NCBI GenBank assembly: GCA_001321835.1
Contig: JPUR01000087.1
Span: forward strand, 1-7,710
Direction: 5' to 3'
DNA: 7,710 bases
Origin: Marinosulfonomonas sp. PRT-SC04
GTDB lineage: Bacteria > Pseudomonadota > Alphaproteobacteria > Rhodobacterales > Rhodobacteraceae
Part shown: positions 1 through 6,193 of the stretch, one piece after another
How the letters are laid out: every line of letters begins with the position of its first letter
Position numbering within the stretch: position 1 is the first letter of the stretch
Position numbers and translations under genes: made by a program
Notes under the pieces: generated by a model
Databases searched by the model: none
What the model saw: the letters and a program-made list of their open reading frames with translations, nothing else
What the model was told of the DNA's origin: nothing

Positions 1-474
1 GTCAGTGGCAAAATCATCTGCTCAGATCTGACGGCAGATGACGTCGGTGATCCGACAGCGCTTCCAGACTTATTGGATCAAATCGACGGTCCGGTTGAAT
101 TGTTTTTGGCGGATGGCGCTTATGACGGAGCCTCCACCCGCGACCTTCTCGTCGAACGCTTTGGCGCATCGCTTGAGATTGTGATCCCGCCACCTAAAAA
201 CGCTAAATTCAGCCTGAAGATGGTGCAAGATCCAACCGTTCGCGATTACCATATTGCCCACATCAAGACCCACGGTCGAATGGGCTGGCAAAAAACCTCC
301 GGCTACAATCAACGTAGCCGTGTCGAGACGCAAATGGGCCGCTGGAAGGCCGTCATCGGCCCCAAGCTAAAGGCGCGTAACTTCGCGAACCAGAAAACAG
401 AAGCCAATATTGGCGTCCGCGTGCTCAACCGCATGACCGGGCTTGGCCGCCCCTATTTCGAACCTACCGCCTGA
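1..474 (+). CDS. IS5-family (IS903-like) transposase, C-terminal part, cut by the window edge
   Basis: This is the C-terminal 157 codons of a DDE transposase that catalyses cut-and-paste movement of its own element. The reading frame is open from base 1, so the start and the first catalytic Asp lie outside the window; a TTG at 73 is only an internal codon. The second catalytic Asp is in LADGAYD (Asp codon 112-114). The third catalytic residue is in YNQRSRVETQMGRWK (Tyr codon 304-306, Glu codon 325-327, Lys codon 346-348), which fits the Y(2)R(3)E(6)K signature of IS4/IS5 transposases exactly. The tail NRMTGLGRP resembles the end of IS903-type enzymes. The visible part has no stop or frameshift, so the gene may be intact. 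A terminal inverted repeat follows 38 bases downstream, as expected for this group. The family is certain; the subgroup is a judgement from motif style. Confidence 0.9.
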   Translation, partial: VSGKIICSDLTADDVGDPTALPDLLDQIDGPVELFLADGAYDGASTRDLLVERFGASLEIVIPPPKNAKFSLKMVQDPTVRDYHIAHIKTHGRMGWQKTSGYNQRSRVETQMGRWKAVIGPKLKARNFANQKTEANIGVRVLNRMTGLGRPYFEPTA

Positions 475-511
475 AATCCATCTCGGGTAGGGCGCGCTCC
501 CAGCGGCCGAT

Positions 512-529
512 GATCCATGCAACAACGCC
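512..529 (-). repeat. Right terminal inverted repeat of the IS5/IS903-like element
   Basis: Read inward from the end, the minus strand gives GGCGTTGTTGCATGGATC. The IS903 terminal repeat as I recall it is GGCTTTGTTGAATAAATC, which agrees at 14 of 18 positions. It lies 38 bp after the transposase stop, and the reading frame of the interrupted IS66 gene resumes right after base 529. The partner left repeat is not in the window. Confidence 0.75.
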
Positions 530-619
530 TGGCTCACATGGGTTCTGGAACGCATCGCAGACCACAAAATCAACAAGCTGGACGAGCTGATGCCATGGCG
601 ATATAAGTCAGAAATGTAG
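530..619 (+). pseudogene. IS66-family transposase (TnpC), last 29 codons only
   Basis: In the frame starting at 530 the sequence reads [20 protein letters not shown], then MPWRYKSEM and a TAG stop at 617-619. This matches the conserved C-terminus of IS66 transposases, which typically ends in a pattern like AWLxxVLxRIxDHxINxxDELxPW followed by a short tail. Everything upstream is replaced by the IS5-family element, so the gene is cut off at its 5' side, at least within this window. The rest may lie on the far side of the IS5 element. On its own this fragment encodes nothing functional. Confidence 0.8.
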
Positions 620-634
620 GCGACGGACGCTTAC
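619..634 (-). repeat. Probable right terminal inverted repeat of the IS66-family element
   Basis: On the minus strand the end reads GTAAGCGTCCGTCGCC, starting with the GTAA typical of the IS66 family. It sits immediately after the transposase stop codon. No partner repeat is visible because the left half of the element is outside the window. Confidence 0.55.
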
Positions 635-907
635 CAACCAGCCGGACTTCTGTGGGTAAATGTCGGGCTGAAATTTTCTCGGGCTGACCATAGGGTCGAA
701 ATTCTGCGTGTAAAACACCTCAACAATAGTGCAGAACAAGATCACCGCTTCATCAGAAAATTACGCGCCCGACACCCGGCTTCAAGACTTTTCATTCAGC
801 CGCTGCTACGCTCACCGGAATAGAGGTTGGCCCAGATGATCCGAAAGGGTCAGCTTGGTAACAATGGGTTCACTGCATTTCAGAAATTTTCTCAACTCGC
901 AGCATAA
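635..907 (+). pseudogene. IS6-family transposase, C-terminal remnant with two frameshifts
   Basis: The frame from 635 becomes recognisable from about 692 (VEILRVKHLNNSAEQDHRFI). The Glu of LNNxxEQDHR is the third residue of the DDE catalytic triad in IS6-type transposases. In this frame a TAG occurs at 821-823, but the family sequence continues in the next frame from about 766 (RPTPGFKTFHSAAATLTGIE), then returns to the first frame at 830 (AQMIRKGQLGNNGFTAFQK) and ends in LAA with TAA at 905-907. One base appears lost near 763-766 and one gained near 829, so the shifts cancel. The 5' part, with the first two catalytic Asp residues, is missing, cut off at the IS66 end. Residues encoded by 635-690 are only weakly family-like. 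The gene is inactive as it stands. Confidence 0.75.
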
Positions 908-946
908 TTATGTCCGCAGCTCACGCATGCTCGGCACTCAAATAAA

Positions 947-960
947 TTTGCGACCGAACC
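947..960 (-). repeat. IS6-like right terminal inverted repeat
   Basis: The minus strand reads GGTTCGGTCGCAAA inward. This resembles IS6-family ends of the form GGnnCTGTTGCAAA (12 of 14 matching GGTTCTGTTGCAAA). The end could be one or two bases further out because the run continues with more C residues at 961-962. It lies 40 bp after the transposase stop, a normal distance for this family. Confidence 0.6.
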
Positions 961-970
961 CCAAAACTCG

Positions 971-2977
971 TTATTGGGTTCGCCATGCGTTAGAGCGCTT
1001 CAAGATCATGCGTGACCCGAACAGATGCAACAACCGCGCGCCTGCATTGGTGTAAAAGATCATCATGCCCATAGCCGCTGCCGGTGCTATATCGCCCGCA
1101 TCATCCATGTTCAAAACCGCGACTGATGCCAATGCTGTGTCCGTTGAATACAGGAACACCACCGCGGAAACCGTGGTCATGGCATTTACGAACAAATAGA
1201 TCGAAATGTTCAAAATTGCGGGCATGCAGACCGGTACTGTGACCTGTCCAAACAGCTTGAAGAAGGGTTGTTTCAGGGAGGCTGCAACACTTTCAAACTC
1301 AGGGTCCATCTGCTTTAGCGCCGTGAGGGACGTCAGGTGCGACACCGTATAAAAGTGCGTTACCGCCGACACCACAAGGATCGCCATCGTGCCATATATA
1401 AAGTTCAATGGATTGGCCGGATTGTTAAAGAAGAAGATATAGGCAAGGCCCAAAACCATTCCAGGGATCGCCATTGGCAGCATCGCCAGCATTTGAAACA
1501 AAGCGCGGCTTTTGTGAAAGCCTTTTGTTTTCTCCACCACATAGGCCCCCATAAAGATAACGGTTGTGCCAAAGAATGCGGTCAACAAGCCAAGCTTGAT
1601 TGAGTTTTTGTAAGCGCCCCAACCGCCGCCATCCATCTTGTCAAAGTCATAGTTATTTAGGGATAGGCTCAAGTCATATGGCCAGAATTTTACCAAAGCC
1701 GCGTATTGGCAGACCCCGATAATTCCCAAAATAAAGATCGTAACGAGGCTACAATAAATGAACCAACCGGTGTCAGCTTTCTTATTTGGCTTAGGCTCAA
1801 AAACAATGGATCGTGCAGATATCCCTGCAACCTGTTTTTTCTGATTATAACGGTCAATGGCAAATGCAAGGATGGCAGGCAAAAGCAGCACAACCGAAAC
1901 AACCGCGCCCATTTCAAAGTTTTGCTGGCCGATCACTTGTTTATAGATATCCACCGCCAGCACGTTAAATTGCCCACCAATCACTTTGGGCAGGCCGAAA
2001 TCGGTGATGACCAGATTGAACACAACAAAGGCCGCCGAAATCAAACCATAGCGCGCACTGGGCACCGTCACAGTCCAAAACGTGCGCCATCTGCTGGCCC
2101 GCAATGCCGTCGCCGCTTCATAAAGCCGCCCGTCAGATATCGACAGCGCCGTGCCAATAATCAGCATCGCATGCGGGAACGTGAAAAACACAGACCCCAC
2201 AATAATCCCGATCGGACCATAGATGGTATTGCCCATCAAAAAAGCCTTTAATATCCCCTGATTGCCAAACAGATAGATCAACGCAATTCCAGGTAAAAGC
2301 GATGGTACCAATATGGGCGCCATCGCGACGAGCCTAAAAAAACCTTTGTATTTCATACAGCTACGGCTAAGAGCATAGGCAAACCAAAAGGCCAGGGACA
2401 CCGTAATTACGGTTGATGTCACAGCGATAAAAACCGAGTTTCCAATGGATCGAAACAGCGCTGGCGTAGAGAAATAGCGCGTAAAATTCGAGAGGCCAGT
2501 CCCTCTGGTGGGCCGTATGGCCACTTTCCTAAAGGTGTTGCTGTCTACTTCGATCACTTCGGTGCCGATATGTCGCTCTGAGCCCACCAAAAAGGTGGCC
2601 GCGTCATCCGTGCCTGAAATCCGGTACATAACGGGGCTTTTGAAGCTGAAGTCAGGGAACAGTTTTGTGGGCGCAAGTCGGCTTACACTTTTGGCCGCAA
2701 GATCGCCATCGGCAAAGATATTCTGTTCTGCATTCAGCGCCGCCATAGTTTGAGCAGGGCGGTTGAAATTTCCGCTTTCGTCACTGACCTGAATACTGAA
2801 CTGCTCAAGATTGAACTGATACGTCAGGAAGGCTTTTGACAGCATCACATACAAAGGTAGGGCCAGCGTGATGACAAGGTAAAGCGCAATGATCAGCATG
2901 AAACCGCGCTGCACCATTGAATCGCGACTAACTTTTTCGCGAACGATCGGTCCGGGAACCACTTCTGCTACGCTCAT
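971..2977 (-). CDS. aepW: 2-aminoethylphosphonate ABC transporter permease, double-domain (AepW / PhnU2-like)
   Basis: This inner-membrane permease of 668 residues carries two MetI-type transmembrane domains in one chain, forming the whole channel that takes substrate from the binding protein. One helix lies near residues 26-47. The first permease domain is about 175-375, with its EAA coupling loop at YEAATALRASRWRTF (286-300). The second is about 404-655, with its loop at FESVAASLKQPFFKLFGQ (561-578). These loops dock on the ATPase. The C-terminus (LKRSNAWRTQ) has the usual family ending, so it looks complete. About 110 polar residues (55-165) separate the first helix from the first domain, making it longer than the roughly 550-570 residues I associate with gammaproteobacterial relatives. 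Its ATG overlaps the ATPase stop (ATGA), with AAGGAAG 7 bases upstream. Family assignment is firm; substrate is inferred from family and neighbours. Confidence 0.88.
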   Translation of the reverse strand: MSVAEVVPGPIVREKVSRDSMVQRGFMLIIALYLVITLALPLYVMLSKAFLTYQFNLEQFSIQVSDESGNFNRPAQTMAALNAEQNIFADGDLAAKSVSRLAPTKLFPDFSFKSPVMYRISGTDDAATFLVGSERHIGTEVIEVDSNTFRKVAIRPTRGTGLSNFTRYFSTPALFRSIGNSVFIAVTSTVITVSLAFWFAYALSRSCMKYKGFFRLVAMAPILVPSLLPGIALIYLFGNQGILKAFLMGNTIYGPIGIIVGSVFFTFPHAMLIIGTALSISDGRLYEAATALRASRWRTFWTVTVPSARYGLISAAFVVFNLVITDFGLPKVIGGQFNVLAVDIYKQVIGQQNFEMGAVVSVVLLLPAILAFAIDRYNQKKQVAGISARSIVFEPKPNKKADTGWFIYCSLVTIFILGIIGVCQYAALVKFWPYDLSLSLNNYDFDKMDGGGWGAYKNSIKLGLLTAFFGTTVIFMGAYVVEKTKGFHKSRALFQMLAMLPMAIPGMVLGLAYIFFFNNPANPLNFIYGTMAILVVSAVTHFYTVSHLTSLTALKQMDPEFESVAASLKQPFFKLFGQVTVPVCMPAILNISIYLFVNAMTTVSAVVFLYSTDTALASVAVLNMDDAGDIAPAAAMGMMIFYTNAGARLLHLFGSRMILKRSNAWRTQ

Positions 2978-4092
2978 GCCGATGCTTCCTTGTCAGCCGC
3001 AAATATCTTGATATTTTCGGGGGGGATTTCAATCGTCAGCTCGCCGCCGGTTGCCAGCGCCAAACGACGCACCGCATTGATTGAAAAATCCGCCATCAAT
3101 TCAAGATTCCCAGCACCCTGATCGCGAAGTCTGGTGCGCCAGAAAGACCCCAGAAATTCCATCTCTTCGATGACAACATCATAGGTATTTTCCGGAGTTT
3201 GAATAACATCAGGGGCGCCCGTCACACTGCTGTCCTCTTTATGTGGAACAATGTCTTCGGGTCTAAACACCAAAATCACATCATCGCCTGACATAAAATC
3301 ACGGGTGTCGCACAACAGGGTGCCGTCGCCGATTTTAACTTTGCCTTTTGCGGCAATGCTTGCAGGAAGCTTGTTGGTTTCACCAATAAAATCGGCCACA
3401 AACAAGGACGCTGGTAATGTGTAAATCTCGATTGGGGTTCCCACCTGCTCGATGACGCCGTGGTTCATCACGACAATGCGGTCGGCCATCGACAAGGCTT
3501 CTTCTTGATCGTGGGTCACCATAATGGTCGTCACGCTAAGCTTTCTTTGCAGCTCTTTCATTTCATGGCGCAGGTGAACCCGCACTTTGGCATCAAGCGC
3601 AGATAGCGGTTCATCCAGTAGCAATAAGCCAGGTGCAGTCGCAATTGCGCGCGCCAATGCAATACGTTGTTGTTGCCCGCCAGAGAGTTGGGCAGGATAT
3701 TTATCGCCCTGATCCATTAGGTCAACCAAGGTCAAAAGCTCGGTCACACGCAGGGCCGTTGCCTTTTTATTTTTGCCCGCACTTTCCAAACCAAACGCAA
3801 TGTTTTGCGTAACTGTTAAATTCGGAAATAGCGCGTAAGACTGGAACACAATACCGAAGTCCCGCTCGGATGCAGGAAGGTTCGACACGTCTTTACCATC
3901 CTGAAAAACTGTGCCCGATGTTTGGATATCCAGACCCGCGATTGCCCGCAAAAGCGTGGTCTTACCGCAGCCCGATGGCCCCAGAAAGCATAAGAATTCG
4001 CCGTCTATTACATCAAGGGAAATATCGCGAAGCGCAACGAACGAGCCGAAAGATTTCCAAAGGTCACGTATCTTTAAATATGTGTTCATCAT
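2974..4092 (-). CDS. aepV: 2-aminoethylphosphonate ABC transporter ATP-binding protein (AepV / PhnT2-like)
   Basis: This cytoplasmic ATPase of 372 residues powers the importer. It shows every ABC motif: Walker A GPSGCGKT (38-45), Q-loop Gln84 in VFQSYALFP, signature LSGGQ (136-140), Walker B LLLLDEP with Asp160-Glu161, D-loop SALD (164-167) and switch His194 in MVTHD. The region after about residue 235 is a TOBE-type C-terminal domain, as in spermidine/putrescine and iron importers (PotA/FbpC class). Two Met codons in a row open the frame; GTGGA lies about 6 bases before the second (4089-4087), so translation may begin there and the protein would be 371 residues. It follows the binding-protein gene after 116 bp containing a strong stem-loop, and overlaps the permease by 4 bases. 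The ABC family is certain; the substrate is inferred. Confidence 0.9.
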   Translation of the reverse strand: MMNTYLKIRDLWKSFGSFVALRDISLDVIDGEFLCFLGPSGCGKTTLLRAIAGLDIQTSGTVFQDGKDVSNLPASERDFGIVFQSYALFPNLTVTQNIAFGLESAGKNKKATALRVTELLTLVDLMDQGDKYPAQLSGGQQQRIALARAIATAPGLLLLDEPLSALDAKVRVHLRHEMKELQRKLSVTTIMVTHDQEEALSMADRIVVMNHGVIEQVGTPIEIYTLPASLFVADFIGETNKLPASIAAKGKVKIGDGTLLCDTRDFMSGDDVILVFRPEDIVPHKEDSSVTGAPDVIQTPENTYDVVIEEMEFLGSFWRTRLRDQGAGNLELMADFSINAVRRLALATGGELTIEIPPENIKIFAADKEASA

Positions 4093-4169
4093 TCATCCAC
4101 AATAACAGCACGATGCAGATGTTCTGCCCGCGCCCTTAAGTTAAGTTGGAAATCCTTGCCGGATACGGT

Positions 4170-4194
4170 GAGTTCGGCACCAAGTGCCGAACTC
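4170..4194 (-). promoter_or_regulatory. Perfect 11-bp stem-loop between binding-protein and ATPase genes
   Basis: GAGTTCGGCAC at 4170-4180 and GTGCCGAACTC at 4184-4194 pair perfectly around a 3-base loop. The stem begins 14 bases after the binding-protein stop. On the transcribed minus strand it is followed by ACCGTATCC, not by a T run, so it is not a standard intrinsic terminator. In many importer operons (for example malE-malF) a stem here protects the upstream mRNA and keeps binding-protein levels above those of the ATPase and permease; that role is inferred. A weaker 5-bp hairpin lies at 4115-4127, 23 bases before the ATPase start. Confidence 0.75.
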
Positions 4195-4208
4195 TTTCAT
4201 GATCAGTA

Positions 4209-5228
4209 TCAGTTTTTAGGATCTGACTTGCCATCATATCGTGATTGCCACTTTTCCAGAATGGCAGCCCGGTTGTTGGCCGCAAATTCAAAGTCATTGT
4301 CGATCATTGCATCTGCAAGACCTTCTGGAAAATGCTCAACCGCTTTTGCAACACCCGGATAGGCAACAACGGCATATCCAATGTTATACATTTCGTTGGC
4401 ACCCTTTGTGATGCTCCAGTCCACAAGCGTTTTGGCAGCTTCCAAACTATCGGTCCCGGCAACGATTGCTGTGGCTTCCATATCCCAGCCAACGCCTTCT
4501 GACGGTACGATGATTTCAATTGGTGCACCTGCCGCTTTGGATTTCGCTCCGCGGAATGCGAAAGAAATACCAATGGGTATTTCGCCAGAGGCAGCAAGTT
4601 TACAAGGGGCTGAACCTGAATGAGTATAGCGTGCGATATTTTTGTGCAGCCCATCCATATAGTCCCAGCCACCATCTTCACCGAAGATTTGCAACCAGCT
4701 TGAAACATCCAGAAAACCCGTTCCAGAAGAATTCGGGTTCGGCATAATCAGATGACCTTCATAAACCGGATCAAGCAGATCTTTCCAGCTTGTAGGGACC
4801 GGCAGACCTTCTTTTTCAGACTCGATCGTGTTGTAGCAAATAGCCGCAACCCAAGCATCCATGCCGACCCATGATGGTGGCGTGCTTTTGTCAACAAACT
4901 TCTGGTCCAGTTTTTCAACACCCTTTGCGGCATAAGCTTCCAACATGCCTTCGGATTTAAACAGCAGCAATGAGGTCGCAGCCAAGCCCCAGATCACATC
5001 CGCCTGTGGGTTGTCTTTTTCCGCCAAAAGCTTTGCTGTGATAACACCGGTTGAATCGCGCACCCAGTTGATTTTGATATCTGGATGCTCCGCGTTAAAT
5101 GACGCAGCGTAGCGTTTCAGGTCTTCGGCTTCAATGGCAGTATAGACGGTTAATTCTTCGGCCAGCGCGCCACCGGCAACACTCAATGCCAGCACGGACG
5201 ACAGTAGCATTTTTTTTATCATAGTCAT
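4209..5228 (-). CDS. aepX: Periplasmic 2-aminoethylphosphonate-binding protein (AepX / PhnS2-like)
   Basis: This 339-residue solute-binding protein captures substrate in the periplasm and delivers it to the double-domain permease. Residues 1-23 form a signal peptide: basic MTMIKK, a hydrophobic stretch, and ALA before EE, a good signal-peptidase I site. The mature protein begins EELTVYTAIEAEDLKRYAA and continues with INWVRDSTGVITAKLLAEK and DVIWGLAATSLL, which I recognise as the style of the iron(III)/thiamine/phosphonate-type binding proteins annotated for 2-aminoethylphosphonate (PhnS2, later AepX). It has no lipobox. The first ATG is preferred because AGGGAG stands 6 bases upstream; Met3 is an alternative. 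A promoter and leader hairpin precede it, and a strong stem-loop follows it, both compatible with higher expression than its partners. Whether it prefers aminoethylphosphonate or the hydroxylated form cannot be read from sequence. Confidence 0.9.
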   Translation of the reverse strand: MTMIKKMLLSSVLALSVAGGALAEELTVYTAIEAEDLKRYAASFNAEHPDIKINWVRDSTGVITAKLLAEKDNPQADVIWGLAATSLLLFKSEGMLEAYAAKGVEKLDQKFVDKSTPPSWVGMDAWVAAICYNTIESEKEGLPVPTSWKDLLDPVYEGHLIMPNPNSSGTGFLDVSSWLQIFGEDGGWDYMDGLHKNIARYTHSGSAPCKLAASGEIPIGISFAFRGAKSKAAGAPIEIIVPSEGVGWDMEATAIVAGTDSLEAAKTLVDWSITKGANEMYNIGYAVVAYPGVAKAVEHFPEGLADAMIDNDFEFAANNRAAILEKWQSRYDGKSDPKN

Positions 5229-5253
5229 AATTCGCTCCCTAGGTATGATAATG

Positions 5254-5270
5254 CGTGGGTAAGTCCCACG
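5254..5270 (-). promoter_or_regulatory. Inverted repeat in the leader of the binding-protein gene
   Basis: CGTGGG (5254-5259) and CCCACG (5265-5270) pair around a 5-base loop, 26 bases before the start codon and downstream of the proposed promoter. It could be an mRNA leader hairpin or a small operator. The stem is short and there is no other support. Confidence 0.4.
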
Positions 5271-5303
5271 TCTATTATGGTATTAGGTTATTATTACATT
5301 CAT

Positions 5304-5332
5304 ATAACAGAGAAATCTATTATTCTTATCAA
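5304..5332 (-). promoter_or_regulatory. Candidate sigma70-like promoter for the ABC importer genes
   Basis: On the minus strand TTGATA (5332-5327) and TGTTAT (5309-5304) are separated by 17 bases; they match the -35 and -10 consensus at 5 of 6 and 4 of 6 positions. The surrounding 60 bases are markedly AT-rich compared with the flanking genes. Transcription would start near 5297, giving a leader of about 70 nt with a small hairpin. This would let the importer be expressed separately from the two upstream genes. It is a prediction by eye. Confidence 0.4.
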
Positions 5333-5335
5333 CCC

Positions 5336-5360
5336 ATAGATTAAGCCAATAGATTAAGCC
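5336..5360. repeat. Tandem direct repeat across the stop codon of the DMT protein gene
   Basis: ATAGATTAAGCC occurs at 5336-5347 and again at 5349-5360, with a 13-base period. The TAA stop of the membrane-protein gene (5356-5354) is within the second copy, and the other copy lies just after it. It looks like a recent slippage duplication that left the protein unchanged. Confidence 0.7.
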
Positions 5361-6193
5361 GCCAAAGCCATGATGACAACGCCGATCAGTACGAAACACG
5401 ATGCCAAAATCCGCGATTTCCACGGGCGTTCACCGAACATAATAATCCCTATCAAAGCCGCGAATATAACACTTGTTTCACGCAGTGTTGAGACCAATGC
5501 CAACAGCGTCAGAGATTTCGCGTAAATGACCAAGCCATAAGCAATCCCAGAGACAACGCCGCCCAGCAGCCCAACCAGCCAAACAGATTTCTGCTGCTTG
5601 ATGATTTGATGACGCTTTTTGTAAAATAGAAAGAGCGCTACAAAAACTTCGCCAATAAACAGCCAAGCGACATACCCGATGACAGATTGCGCGACACGTA
5701 CGCCCATGCCATCCGTAATCGAATAGGATGCAATACAAAACCCTGTGGCCAATGCCACAAGCGTTGCAGCCGAGGAATTAGCGGTCGGCGTAGATTCTTT
5801 GGCCAAAAGCATAATGCCTGCGGAAACGGTCAACACCCCAACCCAAACTGCAAATGGCAGCACCTCTCCCACTATATATTGCGCGCCTAATGCCACCAAA
5901 ACCGGAGCGATGCCCCGCGCTATAGGATAGACACGCGATAAATCCCCCAGTCTGTAGGAATGAAACAGCGTGAAATAATACGCCCAGTGGATAACCGTAG
6001 AAAGCGCGATGAAAGGCCAACTTTCGACAGCGGGAATGGGCACAAACAGCGCCGCGATCCCCCCGAGAACGAAATGCCCAAAAGAAATAAGCGCAAGGAT
6101 AATTGCACGATCTGCAGAGGCTTTTACCAGTGCATTCCAAGTGGCATGCAGAACTGCAGCCAGCAGGACAATTGCAAATACACCTGTCGTCAC
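5354..6193 (-). CDS. EamA/DMT-family membrane protein, phosphonate-utilisation associated
   Basis: This is a 279-residue, very hydrophobic protein with about ten predicted helices in two five-helix halves, the layout of the drug/metabolite transporter (EamA) superfamily. Typical features include DLSRVYPIARGIAPVLVAL near the end of the first half and LRETSVIFAALIGIIMFGE in the second half. Proteins of this type recur beside phosphonate catabolism operons (the TIGRFAM group named phosphonate utilisation associated putative membrane protein), and its place here fits. Its job is unknown; export or exchange of an aminophosphonate, amine or pathway by-product is possible. It starts with GTG, and that codon overlaps the stop of the preceding enzyme gene (GTGA), with no clear ribosome-binding site, so translation is probably coupled. 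The family is well supported; the substrate is not. Confidence 0.85.
   Translation of the reverse strand: MTTGVFAIVLLAAVLHATWNALVKASADRAIILALISFGHFVLGGIAALFVPIPAVESWPFIALSTVIHWAYYFTLFHSYRLGDLSRVYPIARGIAPVLVALGAQYIVGEVLPFAVWVGVLTVSAGIMLLAKESTPTANSSAATLVALATGFCIASYSITDGMGVRVAQSVIGYVAWLFIGEVFVALFLFYKKRHQIIKQQKSVWLVGLLGGVVSGIAYGLVIYAKSLTLLALVSTLRETSVIFAALIGIIMFGERPWKSRILASCFVLIGVVIMALAA

Larger units (their letters stand above)
1..529 (+). mobile_element. IS5-family insertion sequence (IS903-like), right part
   Basis: The element contains the transposase C-terminus and ends at the inverted repeat at 512-529. The left end is outside the window. The sequence immediately beyond 529 reads as an IS66 transposase C-terminus, so this element was inserted into an IS66 element. 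IS903-like elements usually make a 9-bp target duplication, which on this side would be 530-538; it cannot be checked without the left flank. Confidence 0.8.
530..634 (+). mobile_element. IS66-family element remnant, right end
   Basis: This comprises the transposase C-terminus plus 15 bases ending in GACGGACGCTTAC. Read inward on the minus strand the end is GTAAGCGTCCGTCG, and IS66-family terminal repeats characteristically begin with GTAA. The family makes 8-bp target duplications, which on this side would be 635-642. The reading frame of an IS6-like transposase is open directly from 635, suggesting the IS66 element had inserted into an IS6 element. The exact right border is inferred from the GTAA rule. 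Confidence 0.65.
635..961 (+). mobile_element. IS6-family element remnant, right part
   Basis: This covers the frameshifted transposase tail and about 55 bp beyond its stop, up to an IS6-like terminal repeat at 947-960. It is the outermost of the three nested elements and lies against the 3' end of the phosphonate operon. The transposase points toward the operon, so the element and the operon are convergent. IS6 elements make 8-bp target duplications, expected at about 961-968 on this side; the other copy is not in the window. Confidence 0.65.

Noticed and set aside
663..687. Direct repeat TCGGGCTGA at 663-671 and 679-687
   Set aside because: A short 9-base repeat inside degenerate IS6 sequence, with no link to an element end; probably decay or chance.
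855..1055. Plus-strand open frame of 66 codons across the IS6 end and the permease 3' end
   Set aside because: It runs out of frame through the transposase tail and antisense to the permease C-terminus, with no family features.
1706..2251. Plus-strand open frame of 181 codons
   Set aside because: It is antisense to the permease gene, rich in Arg, His and Asn as expected for a shadow frame, with no recognisable domain.
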